A DNA stretch of 64,000 nt, taken from the NCBI GenBank assembly GCA_016709675.1, contig JADJMH010000018.1:1-64000 (forward strand), in the 5' to 3' direction. Position numbers and translations under genes: made by a program. The stretch comes from Candidatus Accumulibacter proximus. GTDB lineage: Bacteria; Pseudomonadota; Gammaproteobacteria; Burkholderiales; Rhodocyclaceae. A model generated the notes under the pieces. That model was not told the origin of the DNA and did no database searches. It saw nothing but the letters and a program-made list of their open reading frames with translations. Of this stretch, positions 57,401 through 64,000 are shown piece by piece (position 1 is the stretch's first letter; every line of letters starts with the position of its first letter).

Positions 57401-59595
57401 AGATGGATGGCCAGAGAGGCAAACTCAAGTTCGGCGGCGACGCCGCGCCGAAGCCCACCCGCAGCCTGCCGAAGAAAGTTCGCCTGGTCGACCTGTTCAG
57501 CGGCCCGGTGGTGCTCGATGACCAGGGTGAGGCCGAGATCTCGCTCGCAGTGCCGGATTTCAATGGCAGCCTGCGGCTGATGGCGGTCGCCGCGAGTGAT
57601 GACCGCTTCGGAATGCAGGAGGCGGAAGTCACCGTCGCGGCACCGCTGGTCGTCGAACTGGCGATGCCACGCTTTCTCTCGGTCGGAGACAGCGCCGTGC
57701 TGGCACTCGATGTGCATAACCTCGCCGGCAGCGCCCAGGAGGTAAGGATCGCACTCAGCAACCGTGACGGCCTGTTGATCAAGGGCGGCGAGCAAGTACT
57801 GACGCTCAAGGACCAGGAGAAGCGGATCCTGCGCTTTCCGGTCGAAGCGGGTCGCGCCGTTGGCCTCACCGAGGTGCAGGTCCAGGCCGATAGCCCGCGG
57901 GTGAAAATCCGCCGCAGCTTCCCGCTGCAGGTGCAGGCGCCAACGCCGCGACAATCGGTGGTCAAGCGTCTGGTCGTCGCCGCCGGAGAAACGGTCGAGC
58001 TGCGCGATGCCGAGCTCGGTGGTTTCCTGCGCGAGAGCGTGTCGGCGACGCTGGCGATTTCGGACCGCGCGCCGATCGATGTCCGCAGCGCCGTCCAGGG
58101 CCTGCTGGCCTATCCTTACGGTTGTGCCGAGCAGACGACGAGCAGCGCCTACCCGCATGTCTTCGTCGACGAAGCGGCGGCCAGGCAGTTCGCTCTCAAA
58201 CCCTTCTCGCGGGCGCAGCGTGCCGAGATGCTTGACAAGGCAATCGCTCGACTGGCCGGCATGCAGGCGCCCAATGGCGGCTTCAGCCTGTGGGGCAATC
58301 CGGGGGAATACCAGTACTGGCTTTCCGCCTACATCAGCAACTTCCTGCTCGACGCGCGCGAACAGGGCTTCGACGTCCCGCCGGCAGTCGAGAAGCGGGC
58401 GCTCGAGTTCCTGCTCAAGGGGCTTCAGGAGGGGATTGCCGGTCTGCCGACGGCAGCCGTCAGGTACAACCAGAACTCGATCTGGAATGACACCCGTTAC
58501 GCCGGTTCCGGTCGCTTCGCGGTACTCGCCTATGGTGCCTACGTGCTGGCGCGCCAGGGCAAGGCGCCGCTGGCGACGTTACGCCAGTTGCACGAGTCCG
58601 AAGCGGCGGCCTACTCCGGCCTGTCGCTGGTGCACCTCGGTCTGGCGCTCAAGCTGATGGGCGACGAGACACGCGCCAGGAGTGCGATCGAAGCCGGCAT
58701 CAGGAAGCCACGCGCCGGCCCGGAGCACGCCTGGTGGGGCGATTACGGCAGCAATCTGCGCGACTGGGCGATGATCTACAGCTTGCTCGAGAAACATCAG
58801 CTCAAGCCCGAAGGGCGCGAGGATCTCGTCAGCCAGGTAGCTGGCGCTATGGCAAGCCAGCGCTACTACAGCACGCAGGAGAGGCTTGCGCTGTTCCTGC
58901 TCGGGCGCAGTTTCGTCACCGACGCGGGCAAGGAGTGGAACGCCGAGCTGCTGGCGAGCGGGCAGGCTCAGCCGATCGCCGGCAAGGGCACGCAGTTCAA
59001 GGCCCTGTCAGCCGGCGAACTGGCCGCCGGGATCAGGATCAGGAACCCTGGCAAGGAGCGCCTGTTCGTCGAACTCACCTTCACCGGCCATCCGCTCAGG
59101 ATGCCTGCCGCGCGGCGTGATGCCTTCGATCTTAAGCGTGACTGGTTTACTGCCGACGGGCAGCCACTCGGCAATCGCCCGCTGCGCGTCGGAGAAACAG
59201 CCATCGTGCGCTTGCTGGTGAAGACCGCCGGACGCCACGCCAACGGCCTGGTGGTGGACCACCTGCCGGCAGGACTCGAGATCGAGAACGCCAACATCGT
59301 TCAGGGCGAGCAGTCGGTGGTGACCGTCGGCGGTATCGACCCGCGACAGGCGATGCAGAACGGCAACATCCGTCACGTCGAGTTCCGTGACGACCGCTTC
59401 GTTGTCGCCGCCAGGCTCGCCGATCAGATGCCCTTCTTCTACCGCGTGCGAGTTGTCACCCCCGGTCGCTTTGTCGTGCCGCCGAGCTACGCTGAAGACA
59501 TGTACCAGCCGCAAATATACGGTCTCGCTGGTGGCGACGAGGTGCTGCTGATCAGCGACGGCAGCGCGGAAAAAGACGCCGGCACGAAGAAGTGA
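54436..59595 (+). CDS. Bacterial alpha-2-macroglobulin with thioester motif
   Basis: Very large (1719 residues) periplasmic protease trap of the ECAM/YfhM type. Residues 15-35 are a hydrophobic signal or anchor without a lipobox Cys. A series of macroglobulin (MG) beta-sandwich domains follows; MG2/MG3 lie near residue 440 (YSGRNLYRPGERFEVSV) and the A2M family block near 1015 is VRLVDLFSGPVVLDDQGEAE. The thioester CAEQ has its cysteine at 1230 (YPYGCAEQTTSS), inside the alpha/alpha TED domain, so the trap can bind proteases covalently. GGAGGG lies nine bases before ATG 54436 and a TAGAAT box further up. Its stop overlaps the pbpC GTG start; this pairing is standard and suggests joint defence of the cell wall. 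Confidence 0.94.
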   Translation: MRIGRRIRQRGLTPMVALLAAVVLAFAGFLAIGHLPGNGHDEAAGDGVRFEVVDGAHRDLDGSPALALSFSLPLDARADHDRFVQVLEMPVNAANMPAAHDGEDEAADDQGAAAASEMVGTSSRTPTDTALDGGKPVAGAWVVGENPRLLFFPHIKPQTRYVVLVQPGLLAKNGSKLDEEARFSITTAAVAPAFYFASRGMVLPAAQSGGLPVTTVNVPEVDIQFLKVDPAQLAKFLEKVVARPVRSTSAAAGASEEGDGEDSDADGYFHNPGSRLKGAVNSWELDQLHKLTSSVFVGRFLTEQKANRRSVTFIPVETIPALREPGVYVAVMSQPNRFRGDYQTTYFYVSDLGLHLRQYPSRGADAYVSSLTDGKARAGVEVSWIDGHGRTLARGESDRDGRVALAERPTGAQLVMARKDGQMSLIALREPALDLAEFDIAGMPYVPVRLFAYSGRNLYRPGERFEVSVIARDADGHPVPPQPIQAILRRPDGKAQWTASWQPDTAIAGYYRHAIELPADAATGSWNLELRADPATKLAGTSMQFAVEEFLPERMQLDLATAAERLSGEAPWPFDVSGRYLYGAPAAGNRLLGVVTSERNRNPLAQKLPGFVFGDADEDAVKTRSELPERQLDEQGRAKVAVDLDAVARRHSPFTVRATLSLLESGGRPVVRSIERVYWPAPVLVGLRPLFVGAYAREAAPADFEVVRAAADATLKAGTALPVRLFRENRNYYWRFDDQRGWNSGFTETDELVTTTLVSVPAGGRGKLSLPVKYGRYRVEILDPETRQTTRYRFYAGWSAKDDETQGVRPDRVALKLDKAAYAVGDTARLTITPPHAGEALVTVEGDRALWVRRLAVGADGATIDIPLDKAWTRHDLYVSVMVLRPGNSGEKVTPARALGLLHVPLDRGARKLAVSLEAVPKMEPEQPLKVRVKVPEARGQQAIVTLSAVDVGILNITRYASPDPFGFFFAKLRYGADAYDVYGRLIEKMDGQRGKLKFGGDAAPKPTRSLPKKVRLVDLFSGPVVLDDQGEAEISLAVPDFNGSLRLMAVAASDDRFGMQEAEVTVAAPLVVELAMPRFLSVGDSAVLALDVHNLAGSAQEVRIALSNRDGLLIKGGEQVLTLKDQEKRILRFPVEAGRAVGLTEVQVQADSPRVKIRRSFPLQVQAPTPRQSVVKRLVVAAGETVELRDAELGGFLRESVSATLAISDRAPIDVRSAVQGLLAYPYGCAEQTTSSAYPHVFVDEAAARQFALKPFSRAQRAEMLDKAIARLAGMQAPNGGFSLWGNPGEYQYWLSAYISNFLLDAREQGFDVPPAVEKRALEFLLKGLQEGIAGLPTAAVRYNQNSIWNDTRYAGSGRFAVLAYGAYVLARQGKAPLATLRQLHESEAAAYSGLSLVHLGLALKLMGDETRARSAIEAGIRKPRAGPEHAWWGDYGSNLRDWAMIYSLLEKHQLKPEGREDLVSQVAGAMASQRYYSTQERLALFLLGRSFVTDAGKEWNAELLASGQAQPIAGKGTQFKALSAGELAAGIRIRNPGKERLFVELTFTGHPLRMPAARRDAFDLKRDWFTADGQPLGNRPLRVGETAIVRLLVKTAGRHANGLVVDHLPAGLEIENANIVQGEQSVVTVGGIDPRQAMQNGNIRHVEFRDDRFVVAARLADQMPFFYRVRVVTPGRFVVPPSYAEDMYQPQIYGLAGGDEVLLISDGSAEKDAGTKK

Positions 59596-61889
59596 GACGG
59601 GCTTTGCGGCTGGCGTTGGCCGCCACGCTGGCGTTGTTGCTGATCGCCGACCAGCTTTTTCCGCCACCACTTCCCGGAGGGTCAGCGCCGAAAGCTCAGG
59701 TCGTCGTCGCGCGCGACGGCACGCCATTGCGCGCGTTTCCGGACCGGGCGCACATCTGGCGCCACCCGGTGCAGCTCGCAGAGGTGTCGCCGCGTTATCT
59801 TGAGGCGCTGGTAGCTTACGAGGATCGCAGCTTCTGGTGGCATCCCGGAGTCAATCCCTGGGCCCTGCTGCGTGCCGGCGCGCACTGGCTGGAGCATGGC
59901 CGCGTCATCTCCGGTGGCTCGACGCTGACCATGCAGGTTGCCCGCCTGCTCGAACCGATGCCGCGCACCCCGGTCGGCAAGCTGCGCCAGGTCGCCCGCG
60001 CCCTGCAGCTTGAGCTGCGCTGCTCGAAGCGCGAAATCATCGAGATCTACCTCAGCTTCGCGCCGATGGGCGGCGTTCTCGAAGGGGTAGAGGCAGCCAG
60101 CCGGGCCTACCTCGGCAAGCCGGCACAGCGACTGACTCCCGCCGAGGCGGCACTGCTGACGGTGTTGCCGCAGGCACCCTCGCGGTTGCGGCCGGACCGC
60201 TACCCGCAACGCGCGCGGAGCGCGCGCGACAAGGTGCTGCAGCGGATGGAATCACGCTGGGGAGCGGCAACCGTTGCCGATGCCAGGCACGAACCGGTGA
60301 TCGCCCAGACCGTGCGCGAGCCACTGCTGGCGCCGCTCTTTGCCGAACGCCTGCGGCGGCTGCAGCCAGGCGTGGCAAGGATCGAAAGCACCCTTGATGC
60401 CGACATGCAACAGACCGTCGAACAGCTGCTGTCATCCCGGCTGGCAGTGCTGCCACCGCGCGTGTCGATGGCGGTGCTGGTAGTCGACAACAGCACGCTG
60501 GAAGTTCGCGCCTACGCCGGCTCGGCCGATTTTGCCGACGAGGCGCGCTTCGCGCACGTCGACATGGTACAGGCGGCGCGTTCGCCTGGTTCGGCACTGA
60601 AGCCGCTCCTCTACGGCCTGGCGCTCGACGAGGGCCTGATTCATTCCGAATCGCTGCTGGCCGATGTGCCGCAGTCGTTCGCGGGCTACCAACCGGGCAA
60701 TTTCCAGGCCAACTTCAGCGGTCCGGTCAGCGCCTCGGAAGCCCTGCAGAAATCGCTGAACGTGCCGGCGGTCGAGGTTCTCGATCGGCTCGGGTCGCAA
60801 CGCTTCGTTTCCCTGCTGCACCGTGGCGGCCTGAAACTCGAGCTGCCGCGGGGCACGGAACCCAATCTAAGCGTCATCCTCGGGGGCGCGGCGGTCAGGC
60901 TCGAGGGCCTCGTCGGCGCCTATACGGCGCTGGCGCGTGGCGGGATCAGCGGCCGACCGCGCTTTCTGCCCGACGCCCCACGTGAAGAGGCGCGGATGAT
61001 GAGCGAAGGCGCGGCGTTCATCATCCGTGACGTACTCGAATCGGGAGGCCCGCTAGCTCGGCAGGTCGAAAGCGGCGTCGGCGCGCGCCGCGGCATTGCC
61101 TGGAAAACCGGTACCAGCTTCGGCTTCCGCGACGCCTGGGCAATCGGTGTCAGCGACGGCTTTACCGTCGGCATCTGGGTCGGACGCCCTGACGGCACGC
61201 CGAATCCCGGCTTCTTCGGCGCCAACATCGCGGCGCCCTTGCTGGTCGATGTCTTTTCGGTCATCGACAATTCGCCGCCACCGGCGAGAATTCCGCCGAC
61301 CAGCGTCTCGTCGGCGAAGATCTGCTGGCCGCTAGGCGCCCGTAGCGCGACCACACCGCCCGAACTGTGCCATCAGGAAAGGACCGCATGGCTTCTCAAC
61401 GACACGGCGCCACCAACCTTTCCCGACAGATTGCGTGGCAGCGCCGCGCGCTACACCGACTACCTCGATGCTGCCAACGCAATGCGCGTACGCGCCAGTT
61501 GCGCCACCGGCGAGATGCAGGTGGTGGAAATGGCACGCTGGCCGGCAGCCCTCGAACCCTGGCTGGATGCCGCGACGCGCGCGAAGGCACTGCCGCCCGC
61601 CTGGGCACCGACCTGCAGCAGCGCACCCGCTCCCGAAGGTGGCTTGAAGATCGTTGGCGTCAGTGACGGCGAGACGATCCGTCGCGCCGCCAACGGGTCG
61701 GCGCCACAACTGCGTCTCGAAGCGCGCGGCAGCCAGAACGACCTGATCTGGTTACTCAACGGCCGCCAGCTCGGCCGTCTTCCAGCAAGTCGAGCACTGC
61801 AACATGAATTCGGCGAGGCGGGACGCTACCGGATCACGGTCATGGACGACGCTGGCCGCTATGACCGGGTGGAGATCAGCGTGCGCTGA
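59592..61889 (+). CDS. pbpC: Penicillin-binding protein 1C
   Basis: Class A PBP that makes glycan strands and is thought to act with alpha-2-macroglobulin. The 765 residues have an N-terminal membrane segment (about 2-20) and a GT51 domain with LVAYEDRSFWWHPG and VISGGSTLTMQVARLLE. The transpeptidase shows SALK in SPGSALKPLLYG, the second Ser motif QKSLNVPAV and KTGTS. A C-terminal BiPBP_C beta domain lies at about 690-765. The start is GTG 59592, overlapping the upstream stop by four bases. Confidence 0.95.
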   Translation: MRRALRLALAATLALLLIADQLFPPPLPGGSAPKAQVVVARDGTPLRAFPDRAHIWRHPVQLAEVSPRYLEALVAYEDRSFWWHPGVNPWALLRAGAHWLEHGRVISGGSTLTMQVARLLEPMPRTPVGKLRQVARALQLELRCSKREIIEIYLSFAPMGGVLEGVEAASRAYLGKPAQRLTPAEAALLTVLPQAPSRLRPDRYPQRARSARDKVLQRMESRWGAATVADARHEPVIAQTVREPLLAPLFAERLRRLQPGVARIESTLDADMQQTVEQLLSSRLAVLPPRVSMAVLVVDNSTLEVRAYAGSADFADEARFAHVDMVQAARSPGSALKPLLYGLALDEGLIHSESLLADVPQSFAGYQPGNFQANFSGPVSASEALQKSLNVPAVEVLDRLGSQRFVSLLHRGGLKLELPRGTEPNLSVILGGAAVRLEGLVGAYTALARGGISGRPRFLPDAPREEARMMSEGAAFIIRDVLESGGPLARQVESGVGARRGIAWKTGTSFGFRDAWAIGVSDGFTVGIWVGRPDGTPNPGFFGANIAAPLLVDVFSVIDNSPPPARIPPTSVSSAKICWPLGARSATTPPELCHQERTAWLLNDTAPPTFPDRLRGSAARYTDYLDAANAMRVRASCATGEMQVVEMARWPAALEPWLDAATRAKALPPAWAPTCSSAPAPEGGLKIVGVSDGETIRRAANGSAPQLRLEARGSQNDLIWLLNGRQLGRLPASRALQHEFGEAGRYRITVMDDAGRYDRVEISVR

Positions 61890-61904
61890 GCGCCCCTGCG
61901 ACGT

Positions 61905-62142
61905 CGCTTGCAGACGCTCCGGGTGGCCATCTCCGCCAGACATACCCAAGCACCAGCGAGTCTCGATGATGTCGGCAAGCCGGGCGAAAAGGGGTTGTCC
62001 ATACGGATCCGGCAAGAGAACCGGCGAAAGCCCAGCACCGATTTAATGATGCCGAACATCCGCTCGACTGTTTGCTTTCGCAGGGCGTTGTACGCTTGTT
62101 CGCAGCCGCCACAGGCGACCGGCATGATGCAGAACTGTTCAT
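61905..62142 (-). mobile_element. Transposase C-terminal fossil
   Basis: Minus-strand frame with AYNALRKQTVERMFGIIKSV followed by LGFRRFS, the end of the DDE domain of IS1182/IS5-like transposases (normally KQTVEPVFGIIK then a Trp-rich end). Further decayed pieces in a second frame run to the pbpC end. No terminal inverted repeats or target duplication were found, so this is a leftover fragment. Confidence 0.65.
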
Positions 62143-62334
62143 CGGTGAGATGGCTCTGATCCTGGTCCAGCGGCCCAGGCGTTGGGCGGTGAGCTAGAGG
62201 TGATGGCGCGTTTTCCGGATGGCGCCGTGATGAAGATCACCCTCTTTGCCGATCTGGGCGGCAACGCAACGGCGTAAGCAGCCAAACCCCACTCGTCAGT
62301 CAGGCCGCTCTGGGCTTAGCTGCGGCAATCCACC

Positions 62335-62559
62335 GCCAGCCACGATCACGTGTGGACGCGGCCGGCCTGCGAACGCTCCGGGGTCCTGGAATACTGGCTG
62401 GTACAGCCGATCGACCGGATGATCACCGTCTATCGCTTGTGGGATCGAGAGTATGGCAAGCCGGAAGGCCTGGAACTGAACGGAGAAACCGCGGCCGGGC
62501 CAGGGGTTTCCGTTGCCTGGGACGAGCTGGTCCAGAGGTTGCCGAAAGCGGAGTATTGA
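62335..62559 (+). pseudogene. C-terminal fragment of Uma2-like endonuclease family
   Basis: The plus-strand frame reads GVLEYWLVQPIDRMITVYRL, then YGKPEGLELNGETA and VAWDELVQRLPKAEY, resembling the last third of DUF820/Uma2 proteins, which have a restriction-like fold. The N-terminal two thirds with the catalytic residues are missing, so it is a remnant. It lies next to the transposase fossil. Confidence 0.55.
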
Positions 62560-62853
62560 GCATCCGGTAGGCGCTTCGGCCTGGGTGCAGCAAGGGCCTC
62601 GGCCAACACTGCGCGCCAGGGGCGCGCGCCGCACGCGGTGGGCCCCTAAGCTCCGAGCTTGGCGCCGCTTGCCGCGATGGTCCGCATCGGGTCGGGAGGG
62701 TCAACTCGCCGATATGGCAAGCTGTCGTTCGGGCGAATCTCAGTCCAAAGGCCAGGATGCCGCGAATTGCGATCCATCGACGGCAATCTCGGCAACGCGG
62801 AGAGGGATGACCTGCCAGCATCCATCGCTACCGCCACCTCCGGCAGAAGCCGG
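62560..62853. other. Unassigned spacer
   Basis: No recognisable gene, RNA or repeat. Open frames on both strands are short and Arg/Pro-rich, as expected for noncoding high-GC DNA. It may hold further debris of the adjacent insertion. Confidence 0.4.
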
Positions 62854-63108
62854 TCAGGAGCGCTTGCTGTCAACCCGCGGTCTGGCGAGTTCGCGCAGAA
62901 TCCGCGCTGCCGACCAGAGCATCAGCGCGATCCCGGCGGCGACAGTGACCACCGCGCTGGCCGTGCTGGTCGGAAAATCGGGGATGAACAGCGTTTGCTG
63001 CCTGACCAGCCACATCAGGCCGCTGGCGAAGATGAGCGTGCCGGCGGCGTCGAGCAGCGCGTAGAACATCACTTTCAGCGTGACCGGCGGGCGCTGTCGA
63101 CCGTCCAT
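62854..63108 (-). CDS. Small membrane protein
   Basis: 84 residues with two predicted membrane helices (about 12-34 and 46-68) separated by a short loop with LFIPDFPTS, and a basic C terminus (RELARPRVDSKRS). No family recognised. The start lies six bases after the metG stop on the same strand, so it is probably co-expressed with metG. Confidence 0.65.
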   Translation of the reverse strand: MDGRQRPPVTLKVMFYALLDAAGTLIFASGLMWLVRQQTLFIPDFPTSTASAVVTVAAGIALMLWSAARILRELARPRVDSKRS

Positions 63109-63114
63109 GCCGGC

Positions 63115-64000
63115 CTACTTGACGCGCATGCCGGGCTCGGCGCCGCTGTCGGGCGAGAGCAGAAAGATGCCGGGCAGCTGGCCGTCGGGGTCGGACGCGG
63201 CCAGGACCATGCCCTCGGACAGGCCGAACTTCATCTTGCGCGGTGCCAGATTGGCGACCATCACCGTCAGCCGGCCGACCAGCGTGGCCGGATCGTAGGC
63301 CGACTTGATGCCGGCGAACACCTGCCGCGTGCCGAGCGGGCCGATGTCGAGCAACAGGCGGACGAGCTTGTCGGCGCCCTCGACCTGGTTGGCCTCGCTG
63401 ATGCGCGCTATGCGCAGGTCGACGCTCATGAAATCGTCGATGCTGATGTGTGGCCCGGCAGGTGCACCGACGGCCGCCTGCGCGACGGCAACGGCAGCCG
63501 CCTTCTCCTGGTGCTCGGCGTGTTTCTGTGGCGCCGCCTGCGGCACTGCCGTCAGCGATTCGCGGTTGGCCTCGACCAGCGCATCGATCTGCTTCTTGTC
63601 CACGCGCGTCAGCAGGTGCCGATAAGCGTTGATCGCGTGCCCGGCGGCGAGGACGCTGCCGCCATCGTCCCAGACAAAGGGAGCGACGTTGAGGAAGGCT
63701 TCGGCCTTGGCGCTGAGCGCCGGCAGGACCGGCTTGAGCAGGATGGCGAACAGCCGGAAGAGGTTCAGCGAGTTGCTGCACGCCGCCTGCAATTCGCTGG
63801 CGCGATCGGGCTGGCGGGCCAGTTCCCAGGGCTTGACGCTGTCGACGTACTGATTGGCGAGGTCGGTGAGGGCCATGATCTCGCGGATCGCCTTGCCGAA
63901 TTCACGCGCTTCGTAATGATCGGCGATCGCCGCGCGGCGTTCGCGGATCGCCTGGATCGCCGGCAACGACTCGTCGCAGGTACACAGCTGGCCGGCGAAG
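63115..64000 (-). CDS. metG: Methionyl-tRNA synthetase, 3' part
   Basis: C-terminal part of MetG; the 5' end lies beyond the window. Residues visible are the end of the anticodon-binding helical domain (NQYVDSVKPWELARQ, LLKPVLPALSAKAEAFL), a Lys/Ala-rich linker, and the C-terminal tRNA-binding OB domain (ISIDDFMSVDLRIARI, VMVANLAPRKMKFGLSEGM). The frame stays open to the window edge. In many betaproteobacteria metG sits divergent to mrp; here it is almost 60 kb from mrp. Confidence 0.95.
   Translation of the reverse strand, partial: FAGQLCTCDESLPAIQAIRERRAAIADHYEAREFGKAIREIMALTDLANQYVDSVKPWELARQPDRASELQAACSNSLNLFRLFAILLKPVLPALSAKAEAFLNVAPFVWDDGGSVLAAGHAINAYRHLLTRVDKKQIDALVEANRESLTAVPQAAPQKHAEHQEKAAAVAVAQAAVGAPAGPHISIDDFMSVDLRIARISEANQVEGADKLVRLLLDIGPLGTRQVFAGIKSAYDPATLVGRLTVMVANLAPRKMKFGLSEGMVLAASDPDGQLPGIFLLSPDSGAEPGMRVK

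Noticed and set aside
62560..62853. Possible further coding remnant on either strand
   Set aside because: Frames are short and of low-information composition; no family could be named.
1..64000. CRISPR arrays, tRNA or rRNA genes, phage structural genes
   Set aside because: Looked for regular repeats, tRNA-like cloverleaf ends and phage-type proteins in all intergenic gaps; none seen.

Overview
The window looks like chromosomal DNA of a high-GC betaproteobacterium, most likely of the Rhodocyclales / Candidatus Accumulibacter type. That placement is an inference from gene order and protein families: pilMNOPQ-aroK-aroB-dgt divergent from a class A PBP, his genes running into hint-tatABC, mrp-dcd-basic amino acid decarboxylase, a Hox-type NAD-linked NiFe hydrogenase, a MaoC-phosphotransacylase fusion, and a B12-dependent ribonucleotide reductase. 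No tRNA, rRNA, CRISPR array, prophage or intact insertion sequence was seen.

Layout. Positions 138-3495 hold four adjacent gene fossils: rsmE, a thioredoxin-fold protein, inositol monophosphatase and a cysteine-synthase-like PLP enzyme, each crossed by many frame changes. The last abuts mrp, whose N-terminal half-domain is missing. Next come dcd, a basic amino acid decarboxylase with one frameshift, and a CorC-like protein. hisG-hisD (9435-11389) start the histidine pathway. They are followed by an orphan Rieske protein, a hemerythrin and a twin-CBS protein. The block 13319-21077 (minus) holds dgt (one frameshift), aroB, aroK and pilQPONM, with a terminator separating pil from aro. A class A PBP diverges from pilM.

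The block 23602-28789 (minus) is a complete hoxFUYH plus protease operon. Divergent from it are a MaoC-phosphotransacylase fusion and nrdJ, the latter behind two palindromic NrdR-like boxes. A c-di-GMP-I (GEMM) riboswitch at about 33758-33862 precedes a DUF1631 gene with one frameshift. The rest of the his pathway follows: hisC inverted, then hisBHAFIE, hinT and tatABC. Thus histidine synthesis is split into two loci 25 kb apart.

The right third is housekeeping and envelope: a class II glutamine amidotransferase, a DegS-like protease, Nif3, a FAH-family enzyme, a secreted DUF3124 protein, a Gx transporter, UbiX, an MFS permease, MutY, a flavin reductase, H-NS, GalE, ApaH, a very large thioester alpha-2-macroglobulin coupled to PbpC, a short region of transposase and Uma2 fossils, a small membrane protein and the 3' part of metG.

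I saw no clear new defence or mobile system. The most interesting signals are the c-di-GMP riboswitch in front of DUF1631, the twin NrdR-like palindromes, the orphan Rieske/hemerythrin/CBS group, the fossil block with the damaged mrp 5' end, and three single-base insertions in C/G runs that break otherwise intact genes and may be sequence errors.
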